DNA of 64,000 nt from Streptomyces tsukubensis (GTDB lineage Bacteria > Actinomycetota > Actinomycetes > Streptomycetales > Streptomycetaceae): contig NZ_CP045178.1 of the NCBI RefSeq assembly GCF_009296025.1, forward strand, positions 1,426,001-1,490,000. The letters run 5' to 3'. Shown piece by piece: positions 44,088 through 52,988 of this stretch. Below the pieces are notes generated by a model. The model did no database searches and was not told the origin of the DNA. It worked only from the letters and a program-made list of their open reading frames with translations. Numbering within the stretch: the stretch's first letter is position 1; each line of letters starts with the position of its first letter. Position numbers and translations under genes: made by a program.

Positions 44088-47087
44088 ATGCACCTTCTTG
44101 TCAAAGGGATTCAGCACCAGCTCACCGGTGAAGTCCTCGTTCCCAACTCCAAGTACCACGCGCACCGCGCACTGATCCTCGCCTCGCTGGCCGACGGCGT
44201 CAGCCGCGTCCATGGGCTCTCCGACGCCCGGCACGTCCAGTACACCGTGCAGCTCCTGCGCGGCCTGGGAGTGAAGATCACCACTGACGGTGACACCTTT
44301 GTGGTGCACGGTCTCGGCGGCCGGTACCGGCCGCGTCGCGCCGCCGTGTCCGCCGGAAGCTCCGGCACCACTCTCTACTTCATGATCGGGCTGGCGGCTC
44401 TCTCGGACCGCCCGGTCTCCGTGACAGGTCAGAAGTACTTCAGGCGGCGCCCTGTCGGCCCGCTGCTCGGTGCGTTGCGCCAGATGGGCGTACGCCTCGA
44501 ATCGGCCGACGACTGCCCGCCCGTCCATGTGCAGGACCACCGCCCCACGGGCGGACACGTCCAGATCGCGGGCACCCTCTCGCAGTGGATCTCCGGCCTC
44601 ATCCTGCTGGCCCCCTTCGCCAGTGGTCACACCACCATTGAGGTCCAGGGCGAGCTCAACGAGCGTTCGTACCTGGAACTGACGGTGGCGATGATGCGTC
44701 AGTTCGGTCTCCAGGTCACCGTCTCCGACGACTGGCGGCGCTTCGACATCGAGCCGGACCAGGAGGCCGTGCCGACCGATCTGACGCTGCCGCCCGACAT
44801 CGGCTCCGCTGCCTTCGGTATCGCCGCCGCCGCGATCCACCCCTCCGACGTACTGCTGCGCGGTATGACGCGCCTTGAGGGCGGGCCCGCCGACCACCCC
44901 GAGTTCCACTTCCTGGACATCGCTCGGGCGATGGGTGTGCCCATGGAGCTGGACGAGGCCGCCGGTGGTGTCCGTATTCAGCAGGACAGGCCCGAGCTGA
45001 AGGGTGTGACGGTGGACTGCCGTGACGTGCCCGACATGCTGCCGATCCTCTCCACGCTCGGCACCTTCGCGTACGGCGAATCGGTCTTCCAGAACATCGC
45101 GCACACCCGGCTCAAGGAGTCGGACAGGGCCGCCGCGATGCTCCAGCTGAACTCGATGGGCGGCGACCTGGAACTGTCGGGCGACGCGCTGCGCGTCCGC
45201 GGGGTGGAGGGGCTCGTCGGGGCGAAGCTGTCGTCCTTCAACGACCACCGGGTGCTGATGTCGCTGGCCGTGGCGTCGTCGCGGGCCCGCGGGCACTCCA
45301 CGCTGACCTACCCGGGTGCCTACCGGATCTCCTATCCGACCTTCCTCGACGCCATGAACACCCTCGGCCTGCCGATGTCGGTCGAGAACGGCGCGGGCGG
45401 CTCGGCCAAGGGCGCCTCGCGCCGTCTGGAGAAGGAGGTCGCCAAGCCCGACCTCGCCGCCGGGATCACGCTGCCCGAGTGGCTGCGGCGCCGGGCCGCC
45501 TCCCGCCCCGACGACACCGCCGTCATCGACGTACGCCCCGACAGGGACGAGGTCGTCACCTGGCGCGGGCTGGAGGAGCGGGTGGAGCGAGCCGCTGCCC
45601 TGCTGCTGCGGCTCGGGGTGAAGCCGGGCGAGAACGTCGCCTACCAGCTTCCGAACCGTGTCGAGTTCGTGGTGCTCTCGCTCGCCGCGCTGCGCGTCGG
45701 CGCGGTGTGCTGCCCGATCATCCCGTTCTTCAGGGAGCGCGAGGTCGGCTTCGTGCTGCGGCGCTCCAAGGCCCGGGTGCTCGTGGTGGCCGACCGCTAC
45801 CGCTCGCGCGGGCCCGCGGAGGAACTGCTCGGGCTGCCCGCGCGGGAGCGCGGCGAGCTGGAGCAGGTCGTGGTGATCTCCGAGAGCGCCGGCCCCGCCA
45901 CCATGCCCGAGGGGGACAGCGACGGGCTCGTCCTGCACGACTGGGAACAGGCCCTCGCGGAGACCGAACTCGACGAGGCCGCGCGGGCGGCGCTCGACGC
46001 CCTCGTGCCCACCCCCGCGATGACGGCCCAGCTCCTCTTCACCTCAGGCACCACCGGCGAGCCGAAGGGCGTCACCCAGCCCTCGGAACACCTGGTGCGG
46101 GCCGTCTCCATGGAGATCAAGCACCTGGGTCTCGGCGCGCGTGACGCGGTCTGGGTGCCTTCACCGCTCGCCCACCAGACGGGGTTCCTCTACGGGATGA
46201 CGCTGGCGATGGTGCTGGGCGTACCGCAGATCGTGCAGTCCGAGTGGGACGCGAAGCGGGCGTTGCAGTCGCTGAACGAGCACGGCGCGACCTTCGTACA
46301 GGCGGCCACGCCGTTCCTCTCCGACCTGGTCAAGGCGGTCGAGGACGGCGGTGAGATGCCGCGCAAGCTGCGGATCTTCGTCGCCACGGGCGCCACCGTG
46401 CCTCGCGGTCTCGCGGAGCGCGCGGGCCGGGTCCTCGGCGCGGACATCTGCGGCGCCTTCGGCACCACGGAGACCTGCCTCGGGGCGCTGTCGGCGCCGA
46501 GCGACGAGCCGGGACAGCGCTGGGGTTCGGACGGCCGCGCGCTCGACGGCATCGAACTGCGGGTCACCGACGACCAGGGCCGGGTGCTGCCCGCGGGCGA
46601 GGAGGGGAACTACGAGATCCACTCCCCCACCGTCTTCGACGGCTACCTGGACAGGCCCGATCTGACGGCCGAGGTCTTCACCGAGGACGGCTGGTACCGG
46701 ACGGGTGACCTGGCGACGATCGACTCCGCCGGTTTCCTGCGGATCACCGGGCGGGTCAAGGACGTCATCAACCGCGGCGGCGAGAAGATCCCGGTCGCCG
46801 AGATCGAGCAGCTGCTCTTCGACCACCCCGCCGTCGACGACGTGGCCGTGGTGGCCATGCCCGACGAGCGGCTGGGGGAACGTGCCTGCGCGTTCGTGGT
46901 CCTCAAGGACGGCTCCGGGCTCTCGTTCGACGACATGGTCGCCTACCTGGACGAGCACCAGGTCGCCAAGCAGTACTGGCCGGAGCGGCTGGAGCCCATC
47001 GGTGTCCTGCCCCGCAACCCCATCGGCAAGGTCCAGAAGTTCGAGCTGCGCGAGCGGGCCAGGGGCCTGCGCCCGCAGGGGGCGTGA
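44088..47087 (+). CDS. EPSP-synthase-like/acyl-CoA ligase fusion (PlmJK-like)
   Basis: 999 residues. Residues 1-430 have the EPSP-synthase fold. K22 and R27 of the shikimate site, R121, S165-Q166, Y195, D316, E344, R347 and H387-R388 line up with E. coli residues. S23 is replaced by Tyr, N94 by Ser, R100 by Tyr, and the PEP-binding K411 by Ile414. After a linker, residues 455-999 form an AMP-forming ligase with LLFTSGTTGEPKG (about 649-661), RTGDLATIDSAGFLRITGR and a C-terminal Lys981 in IGKVQKF. In phoslactomycin and ansatrienin producers such proteins start cyclohexanecarboxyl-CoA synthesis by 1,4-dehydration of shikimate and CoA activation. The ATG at 44088 is preferred to a GTG 33 bases before. 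Confidence 0.8.
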   Translation: MHLLVKGIQHQLTGEVLVPNSKYHAHRALILASLADGVSRVHGLSDARHVQYTVQLLRGLGVKITTDGDTFVVHGLGGRYRPRRAAVSAGSSGTTLYFMIGLAALSDRPVSVTGQKYFRRRPVGPLLGALRQMGVRLESADDCPPVHVQDHRPTGGHVQIAGTLSQWISGLILLAPFASGHTTIEVQGELNERSYLELTVAMMRQFGLQVTVSDDWRRFDIEPDQEAVPTDLTLPPDIGSAAFGIAAAAIHPSDVLLRGMTRLEGGPADHPEFHFLDIARAMGVPMELDEAAGGVRIQQDRPELKGVTVDCRDVPDMLPILSTLGTFAYGESVFQNIAHTRLKESDRAAAMLQLNSMGGDLELSGDALRVRGVEGLVGAKLSSFNDHRVLMSLAVASSRARGHSTLTYPGAYRISYPTFLDAMNTLGLPMSVENGAGGSAKGASRRLEKEVAKPDLAAGITLPEWLRRRAASRPDDTAVIDVRPDRDEVVTWRGLEERVERAAALLLRLGVKPGENVAYQLPNRVEFVVLSLAALRVGAVCCPIIPFFREREVGFVLRRSKARVLVVADRYRSRGPAEELLGLPARERGELEQVVVISESAGPATMPEGDSDGLVLHDWEQALAETELDEAARAALDALVPTPAMTAQLLFTSGTTGEPKGVTQPSEHLVRAVSMEIKHLGLGARDAVWVPSPLAHQTGFLYGMTLAMVLGVPQIVQSEWDAKRALQSLNEHGATFVQAATPFLSDLVKAVEDGGEMPRKLRIFVATGATVPRGLAERAGRVLGADICGAFGTTETCLGALSAPSDEPGQRWGSDGRALDGIELRVTDDQGRVLPAGEEGNYEIHSPTVFDGYLDRPDLTAEVFTEDGWYRTGDLATIDSAGFLRITGRVKDVINRGGEKIPVAEIEQLLFDHPAVDDVAVVAMPDERLGERACAFVVLKDGSGLSFDDMVAYLDEHQVAKQYWPERLEPIGVLPRNPIGKVQKFELRERARGLRPQGA

Positions 47088-47178
47088 CTCCCAGGAGGGC
47101 ACGCGCCCGCGGAGGGCGTGACTCCGAGGGGCCGTTGGTCCCCGCGTCCGGCATCACCACACGAAGGGCAAGCACCAC

Positions 47179-48339
47179 ATGACCGACGTTTCGTCGTTCG
47201 ACCAGCTCCGTACGCAGGTCGAGCAGTGGGTGGAGGGGCCCGGCGAGCGCTGGGCCGAGCGCATCGAGGAGACCGGGGAGGTGCCGGAGGCGCTGTGGGC
47301 CGAGCTGAACGAGCTGGGCTTCCTGCGGGTCGCCGCGCCCGTCGAGTACGGCGGGCAGGGCCTCGCCTTCTCCCGCTGGATGGAGCTGATGGAGGTCTTC
47401 TCCCGCTCCCACGGGTCCATCCGCATGATCGTGCACGTCGTGAACGGCATCTGGCGGTCGATGGACGGACACGCCACCCCTGAGCAGCGCAAGCGCTTCG
47501 TGGTCCCGTCCATCACCGGTGAGATCAAGATCGCGTTCACGCTCACCGAGCCCGGCAACGGGACCGGCGCGGACATCACCACCTCGGTGGTCCGCGAGGG
47601 CGACACGTACTACCTGTCGGGGAGCAAGCACCTCATCACCTTCGGGGTGCGCTGCGACTACTACCTGCTGGCCGCGCGGGTCGAGGGCAGTACGGGTCAC
47701 GAGGGCACCGTGGCGCTGCTCGTCCCCAGGGACGCCGAGGGCGTCACCGTCGAGGACACCTCGAACACGATGGGGGTCACGGGCACCGACCACGCCTCCC
47801 TCACCTTCGACCGCACCCCGGTCCCCGTCGACCACCGCCTCGGCGCGGAGGGCGCCGGCCTTGAGGTGTTCCTCGGCGGCTTCCTCACTCCGTCGCGTGT
47901 CTCCGTGGCGATGAGCTGCGTCGGTCTGGCGCAGCGCGCGCAGCAGCTCGCGGTGGGGTACTCCAAGGACCGTGTGACCTTCGGCAAGTCGCTCACGCAG
48001 CGTCAGGCCATCCAGTTCATGCTGGCCGAGAACGCGGCGGACATCGAGGCGGCCAAGCAGCTCGTCCTGCACGCGGCGCGCCGTTTCGAGGAGGGCGCGG
48101 ACGACGCGTCGATGCAGTCGTCGATGGCGAAGATGCACGCGGTGACGATGCTGACCAACGTGACAGACAAGGCCCTCCAGATCCACGGTGGGCTCGGTTA
48201 CTGGAAGTCGCAGAAGATCGAGCGCGTGTACAGGGACGCCCGTGCGCAGCGCTTCGAGGAGGGCACCAACGAGGTGCAGAAGGCCGTGGTCTTCCGCGAG
48301 GTGCTGCGGCGTACGCCGACACCGGCCTCCGACAAGTAG
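47179..48339 (+). CDS. Acyl-CoA dehydrogenase (PlmL/AnsL-like)
   Basis: 386-residue flavoprotein. The FAD- and substrate-binding sequence AFTLTEPGNGTGADITT, YYLSGSKHLITFG and GRTPV-like strand TFDRTPVPVDH are present, and the C-terminal helix RFEEGTNEVQ supplies the catalytic base Glu361. KIERVYRDARAQ and LQIHGGLGYWKS are further ACAD blocks. In the cyclohexanecarboxyl-CoA pathway an acyl-CoA dehydrogenase-like enzyme acts on ring CoA esters; the exact step is inferred. It begins 91 bases after the ligase fusion, with GAAGGGC upstream of the ATG, and is read in the same direction. Confidence 0.87.
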   Translation: MTDVSSFDQLRTQVEQWVEGPGERWAERIEETGEVPEALWAELNELGFLRVAAPVEYGGQGLAFSRWMELMEVFSRSHGSIRMIVHVVNGIWRSMDGHATPEQRKRFVVPSITGEIKIAFTLTEPGNGTGADITTSVVREGDTYYLSGSKHLITFGVRCDYYLLAARVEGSTGHEGTVALLVPRDAEGVTVEDTSNTMGVTGTDHASLTFDRTPVPVDHRLGAEGAGLEVFLGGFLTPSRVSVAMSCVGLAQRAQQLAVGYSKDRVTFGKSLTQRQAIQFMLAENAADIEAAKQLVLHAARRFEEGADDASMQSSMAKMHAVTMLTNVTDKALQIHGGLGYWKSQKIERVYRDARAQRFEEGTNEVQKAVVFREVLRRTPTPASDK

Positions 48340-48513
48340 GCGGGACGTCTCCGGGGCGCAGGCCTGCGAGGTCGGCGCCCCGGACGGGCCGGCGGTGTGC
48401 CCGTGCGTCCTACCGCGTGTGTGTACTCGTACGGAACGCCTACATCGAACGCATCGCACGTAACGCCGTACACGCGTGTGCCAATTCAGGATTTCAGGAA
48501 GCAGGAACGCTCC

Positions 48514-49347
48514 ATGAGCAAGCAGCAGGACGGCGCGCGGACCGGTTCGGTCTCGCTGATCACCGGAGCCTCTCGGGGTATCGGCCGCGCCCTGGCCCTC
48601 ACTCTGGCCAGGCAGGGCGGCACGGTGGTCGTCAACTACAAGAGGAACAAGGACCTGGCGGAGAAGACGGTCGCCGATGTCGAGGAGGCGGGCGGCGCGG
48701 GTTTCGCCGTCCAGGCCGACGTCGAGACCACCGAGGGCGTCAAGGCGCTCTTCGACGAGGTCGCGCGGCGCTGCGGGCGGCTCGACAACTTCGTGTCGAA
48801 CGCGGCGGCGAGCGCCTTCAAGAACATCGTCGACCTCGGCCCGCACCACCTGGACCGGTCCTACGCGATGAACCTGCGGCCCTTCGTGCTGGGCGCGCAG
48901 GAGGCCGTGAAGCTGATGGACGACGGCGGCAGGATCGTCGCCCTCTCGTCGTACGGCTCGATCCGCGCCTACCCGACGTACGCGACGCTCGGCGCGATGA
49001 AGGCCGCGATCGAGGCGTGGGTGCGTTACATGGCGGTGGAGTTCGCGCCGTACGGCATCAATGTGAACGCCGTCAACGGCGGTCTGATCGACTCCGACTC
49101 GCTTGAGTTCTTCTACAACGTCGAGGGCATGGCGCCGATGCGGGGCGTCCTCGACAAGATCCCCGCCAAGCGTCCAGGCACCGTGCAGGAGATGGCGGAC
49201 ACCATCGCGTTCCTGCTCAGCGAGGGCTCCGGCTACATCACGGGCCAGACCCTCGTGGTCGACGGCGGGCTGAGCGTCGTGGCTCCGCCGTTCTTCGCGG
49301 ACGCGGGGGAAGCCCTTCAGCTTCCGCCCCGCCCGACCCGCGACTGA
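48514..49347 (+). CDS. FabI/ChcA-type enoyl-thioester reductase (SDR)
   Basis: 277 residues. The cofactor loop is TGASRGIG (17-24), typical of NADPH-using SDRs, and SNAAAS follows. The active site is Tyr156-x6-Lys163 (TYATLGAMK), the FabI/FabL enoyl-reductase pattern rather than the Tyr-x3-Lys of ketoreductases. SSYGSIRAYP supplies the neighbouring Ser/Tyr. ChcA of Streptomyces collinus, 1-cyclohexenylcarbonyl-CoA reductase, is a known member of this class and matches in length and context. The ATG (M-S-K-Q) is 39 codons inside a longer frame, behind AGGAAGCAGGAA. A 174-base gap to the previous gene may contain a promoter. Confidence 0.85.
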   Translation: MSKQQDGARTGSVSLITGASRGIGRALALTLARQGGTVVVNYKRNKDLAEKTVADVEEAGGAGFAVQADVETTEGVKALFDEVARRCGRLDNFVSNAAASAFKNIVDLGPHHLDRSYAMNLRPFVLGAQEAVKLMDDGGRIVALSSYGSIRAYPTYATLGAMKAAIEAWVRYMAVEFAPYGINVNAVNGGLIDSDSLEFFYNVEGMAPMRGVLDKIPAKRPGTVQEMADTIAFLLSEGSGYITGQTLVVDGGLSVVAPPFFADAGEALQLPPRPTRD

Positions 49348-49368
49348 CGGCTGCCTGTCCTCCCGTTC

Positions 49369-49395
49369 CGTACGCCGTACGCCGTACGCCGTACC
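49369..49395. repeat. Tandem CGTACGC repeat
   Basis: Three full copies and most of a fourth of a 7-bp unit lie between the SDR and dienoyl-CoA reductase genes, 37 bases before the start of the latter. Confidence 0.85.
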
Positions 49396-49431
49396 AAGTT
49401 TCACGCCTGATCCGAGGAGAGGGACCTGACC

Positions 49432-51555
49432 GTGTTCGACCATGTCTTCCGGCCCGGCGCCATCGGCGGCCTCGTGCTGCCGCACCGTGTCGTCATGGGT
49501 GCGATGCACCTCAACCTGGAGGCCCTGGACGACGGGGGCAGGGCCCTCGCCGCCTTCTACGCGGAACGCGCGGGGGAGGACGCCGGTCTGATCGTGACCG
49601 GGGGTACGGCGGTGAGCCCGGCGGGCGCGGGAGGCCCCGGCTACGGCATGGCGGGCGACGCCGGGCACCGGGCGGCGCTGGCCCGCGCCGTGCGGGCGGT
49701 GCACGAGGCGGGCGGGCGGATCGCCCTCCAGCTCTTCCACGCGGGGCGCTACGCGCTGCCCGGCGCCCCCGGTACGGACGGGGGCGCGCCCTTCGCGCCT
49801 TCCCCGGTGTACAGCGCGTTCTCGCGGTCCACTCCGCGGGAGCTGACGGAGGAGCAGATCCTCGACACGGTGGCCGATTTCGGCAGGGGCGCAGCCGTCG
49901 CCCGGGAGCTGGGCTTCGACGCGGTCGAGGTGATGGGTTCCGAAGGCTATCTGATCAACCAGTTCACGGCCCCCGCCACCAACCGGCGCGACGACGGGTG
50001 GGGCGGTGACGCCGGGCGGCGGCGCCGTTTCCCCGTCGAGGTGGCCCGCGCCGTGCGGGCCGCCGCCGGAGACGGCTTCCCGGTGCTGTTCCGGATGTCG
50101 GGCGCCGACCTGGTCGAGGACGGCACTCCGCCCGAGGAGACCGCGGCGCTCGCGGTCGCCCTCGCCGAGGCGGGGGTGGACGCCCTCGCGGTCGGCGTCG
50201 GCTGGCACGAGTCCCCCGTGCCGACCGTGCAGGCCCAGGTACCCGCGGGCACCTGGGCGGTCTACGCCAAGGAGGTCAAGGCAGCGCTGCGGGCGGCGGG
50301 CCACGGCGACCTGCCCGTCATCGCGTCGAACAGGTTCAACCGGCTCGGCCAGGCCGACGAGGTACTCGCCACGGGCGAGGTGGACTTCGTGGCGATGGCC
50401 AGGCCCTTCCTCGCGGACCCGGCGATCGTCACCAAGTCCCGTGCGGGGCGCGCGGACGCGGTCAATCTCTGCATCGCCTGCAACGAGGCGTGCATCGACC
50501 GTTCCTTCGGCACGGAACCGGTCTCCTGCCTGGTCAATCCGCGGGCGGGTCACGAGAGTGAGTTCCCGCTCCTTGACGTCGTCGAGCGGCCCGGCAGGTA
50601 CGCGGTGATCGGCGCGGGGGTCGCAGGACTAGAGGCGGCGCGCACACTGGCCGGGCTCGGCCGGCACGTCGAGGTGTACGAGGCGGCACAGGAGCCCGGC
50701 GGCCAGTTCAGGATGGCCGCGAAGGTGCCGGGCAAGGCGGAGTTCGGCGACACGATCCGCCACCACGAGCGGGAACTGCGTGAGCTCGGGGTGGACCTGC
50801 GGCTCGGCCACCGGATCGGGCACCGCGATCTGCCGATGCTGCGCGCCCTGGACGGCGTGGTGCTCGCGACTGGGGTACTGGCCCACCGGCCGATGCTGCC
50901 CGGTCTGGCGCTGCCGCACGTACTCGACTATCAGCAGGCCTTCGCGGACCCCGACGCGCTCGGCCCGCGGGTCGCCGTCATCGGTGGTGGCGGGATCGCG
51001 GTGGACCTGGCGCATCTGCTGACGGCCGACCCCGACGTCAAGGCGGAGCCGGAGGAGTTCCTGGCCGCCCACGCCGTGACCGGGGCGGTCGCCGCGGGTG
51101 GCGGCGCGGGGGGCGTGGGTGCCGGGGGCGGTACGGCCCTCGCGGAGCGGCCCGGTGCGCTCGGCCGCACGCCCCGCAGAGTGACCTTGATGCGGCGTGG
51201 CAGGCGCGTCGGCGCCGGGATCGGGCCGAGCACCCGATGGGTGGTGATGCGGGAGCTGCGCGCGGCGGGCGTGGAGTTGCTGACCGGCGTCGGCTACGAG
51301 GAGATCACCCGCGAGGGCGTCCTCGTCCGCGAGGCGGAGGGCGGCCTGCGGCTGGTCGAGGCGGACCATGTGGTCCTCGCCTCCGGCCAGGAGCCCGAAC
51401 TCGATGTCGCCGTGACGCTCGGCCGGGCCGGCGTGCCTTTCGAGACCGCGGGCGGCGCGGCGGGCACGGAGCGGCTGAACGCCGTGCGGGCGACGGCGGA
51501 GGGGCTGCGCGCCGCTCACCGGATCGTGCGGCGCGGGCGTCCGTCCCGCCCATGA
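49432..51555 (+). CDS. 2,4-dienoyl-CoA reductase-like FMN/Fe-S/FAD enzyme (PlmM/AnsM-like)
   Basis: 707 residues. An Old Yellow Enzyme barrel (1-335) carries MGAMHLNLE, LQLFHAGRYALPG and the segment GFDAVEVMGSEGYLINQF. Next is a [4Fe-4S] site, Cys347-x2-Cys350-x3-Cys354-x11-Cys366, in LCIACNEACIDRSFG. FAD/NAD folds follow (YAVIGAGVAGLEAARTLAGL, VAVIGGGGIAVDLAHLLTAD), interrupted by a Gly/Ala-rich loop near 550-575. This is the FadH architecture, in which electrons pass from NADPH via FAD and the cluster to FMN. In the ring-reduction pathway it would reduce a conjugated dienoyl-CoA intermediate. The start is the GTG with GAGGAGAGGG upstream. Confidence 0.87.
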   Translation: MFDHVFRPGAIGGLVLPHRVVMGAMHLNLEALDDGGRALAAFYAERAGEDAGLIVTGGTAVSPAGAGGPGYGMAGDAGHRAALARAVRAVHEAGGRIALQLFHAGRYALPGAPGTDGGAPFAPSPVYSAFSRSTPRELTEEQILDTVADFGRGAAVARELGFDAVEVMGSEGYLINQFTAPATNRRDDGWGGDAGRRRRFPVEVARAVRAAAGDGFPVLFRMSGADLVEDGTPPEETAALAVALAEAGVDALAVGVGWHESPVPTVQAQVPAGTWAVYAKEVKAALRAAGHGDLPVIASNRFNRLGQADEVLATGEVDFVAMARPFLADPAIVTKSRAGRADAVNLCIACNEACIDRSFGTEPVSCLVNPRAGHESEFPLLDVVERPGRYAVIGAGVAGLEAARTLAGLGRHVEVYEAAQEPGGQFRMAAKVPGKAEFGDTIRHHERELRELGVDLRLGHRIGHRDLPMLRALDGVVLATGVLAHRPMLPGLALPHVLDYQQAFADPDALGPRVAVIGGGGIAVDLAHLLTADPDVKAEPEEFLAAHAVTGAVAAGGGAGGVGAGGGTALAERPGALGRTPRRVTLMRRGRRVGAGIGPSTRWVVMRELRAAGVELLTGVGYEEITREGVLVREAEGGLRLVEADHVVLASGQEPELDVAVTLGRAGVPFETAGGAAGTERLNAVRATAEGLRAAHRIVRRGRPSRP

Positions 51556-51697
51556 CCTCAACCCGGTGAAGGTCGCGCGGTCACTCCGCGACGACTTGGG
51601 GGTCCTTGCGCGGTGGTTGCACGCGACGACGTTCACCCGGTGACTTTTTTTACAACGACGGCCGGGCCACGGGGCCAGGGCGAGCAGGAGGAATGCC

Positions 51698-52951
51698 ATG
51701 AGCAGTCAACAAGTCGTGGTGACGGGTCTCGGTGCCCTCACCCCCGTCGGAAACGACCGGGAAAGCACGTGGCAGGCGCTGCTCGCGGGCACCTCCGGTA
51801 TCGCCCCCATCACCCGCTTCGACGCGTCGGCACTTCCGACGTCGATCGCGGGCGAGGTGAAGGGTTTCGATCCGGCCGCCCTGCTCGACCGCAAACGCGA
51901 GCGGCGCTCGGCGCGGTTCTCGCAGCTCGCGATCGGCGCGGCCCGTGAGGCGGTCGCCGATGCCCGGCTGACGCTCGGCGGCGAGGACGGGAGCGAGGGC
52001 GTGGACGCGGAGCGCGTCGGCGTGGTGCTGAACAACGCGGTGGCCGGCATGGACGGCATAGAGCAGGCCGTCGACCAGATGCACGCGGACCCGCGCACGG
52101 TCAGCCCTTACTTCGTCTCCTCGGTGATCCCCAACATGCCGGCCTGCGAGGTCGCCATCGACCTCGGTGTGCGGGGTCCGGTGACGGCGAGCGCGCTGGC
52201 CTGTGCCAGCGGCGTCTACGCGCTGCTGGAGGCGCGCAGGCTGATCCTCTCCGGCGAGGCCGACGTGGTCATCGCGGGCGGCACCGATTCGGCGATCACT
52301 CCGGTGATGTTCACGGGGCTCTCCAACATGGGCGCCCTGTCACGCCGCAATGACGACCCGGCGGCGGCCAGCAGGCCCTTCGACGCCGACCGGGACGGGT
52401 TCGTCTTCGGTGAGGGCGCGGTGGTCTGCGTGGTGGAGTCGGCGGAGCACGCGCGGGCCAGGGGCGCGCGCCCCTACATGGAGGTGGCGGGCGGCGCCCT
52501 CACCTCTGACGCCTTCCACGTCAGCGCCCCCGACCCGAGCGGGGCGGGCGCGGTCTCCGCGATGCGCAAGGCGCTGCGGGCCTCCGGCACCGAGGCGCGC
52601 GACATCGACTACATCTGCGCGCACGGCACGAGCACCAGGATCAACGACCTGACGGAGACCCGCGCCATCCGTGACGTGTACGGCGCGCACGCGTACGACC
52701 TGGCGGTCAGCTCGCCCAAGTCGATGGTCGGCCACCTCATCGGGGCGGCGGGCGCGCTGTCGGCGATGGTGTGCGCGCTGGCCATCAGGGACGGCATGGT
52801 GCCGCCCACCATCAATCTGGACACCCCCGGCGAGGAGTGCGACCTCGACTACGTGCCGAACACGGCGCGCAGGACGGAAGTACGCGGCGCGGCCGTCAAC
52901 GCGTTCGGGTTCGGCGGCCAGAACTGTGTGGCCGTACTGAGAGCGGTCTGA
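51698..52951 (+). CDS. Beta-ketoacyl-ACP synthase II (FabF-like)
   Basis: 417 residues with a complete ketosynthase site: Cys169 in SALACASGVY, His309 in CAHGTST, Lys341 and His346 in SPKSMVGHLIGAAG. NAFGFGGQN closes the second half of the thiolase fold. It is a condensing elongation-type enzyme, not a FabH priming enzyme. It has no adjacent acyl carrier protein or malonyltransferase gene. An A-A-rich patch with seven T bases precedes it by 60 bases. By position it belongs with the ring-reduction genes and may extend or transfer the cyclic acyl group; the substrate is inferred. Confidence 0.88.
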   Translation: MSSQQVVVTGLGALTPVGNDRESTWQALLAGTSGIAPITRFDASALPTSIAGEVKGFDPAALLDRKRERRSARFSQLAIGAAREAVADARLTLGGEDGSEGVDAERVGVVLNNAVAGMDGIEQAVDQMHADPRTVSPYFVSSVIPNMPACEVAIDLGVRGPVTASALACASGVYALLEARRLILSGEADVVIAGGTDSAITPVMFTGLSNMGALSRRNDDPAAASRPFDADRDGFVFGEGAVVCVVESAEHARARGARPYMEVAGGALTSDAFHVSAPDPSGAGAVSAMRKALRASGTEARDIDYICAHGTSTRINDLTETRAIRDVYGAHAYDLAVSSPKSMVGHLIGAAGALSAMVCALAIRDGMVPPTINLDTPGEECDLDYVPNTARRTEVRGAAVNAFGFGGQNCVAVLRAV

Positions 52952-52988
52952 GAGCGGTCCGAGACCGACTCCGAGAGGAATTGACGAG

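Noticed and set aside
44088..45380. Second EPSP synthase for aromatic amino acids
   Set aside because: PEP-site lysine and other contacts are replaced and the domain is fused to an acyl-CoA ligase.
46903..50553. Open frame of 1216 codons on the minus strand
   Set aside because: Antisense to the dehydrogenase, SDR and dienoyl-CoA reductase genes, which are well supported; typical of GC-rich third-position bias.
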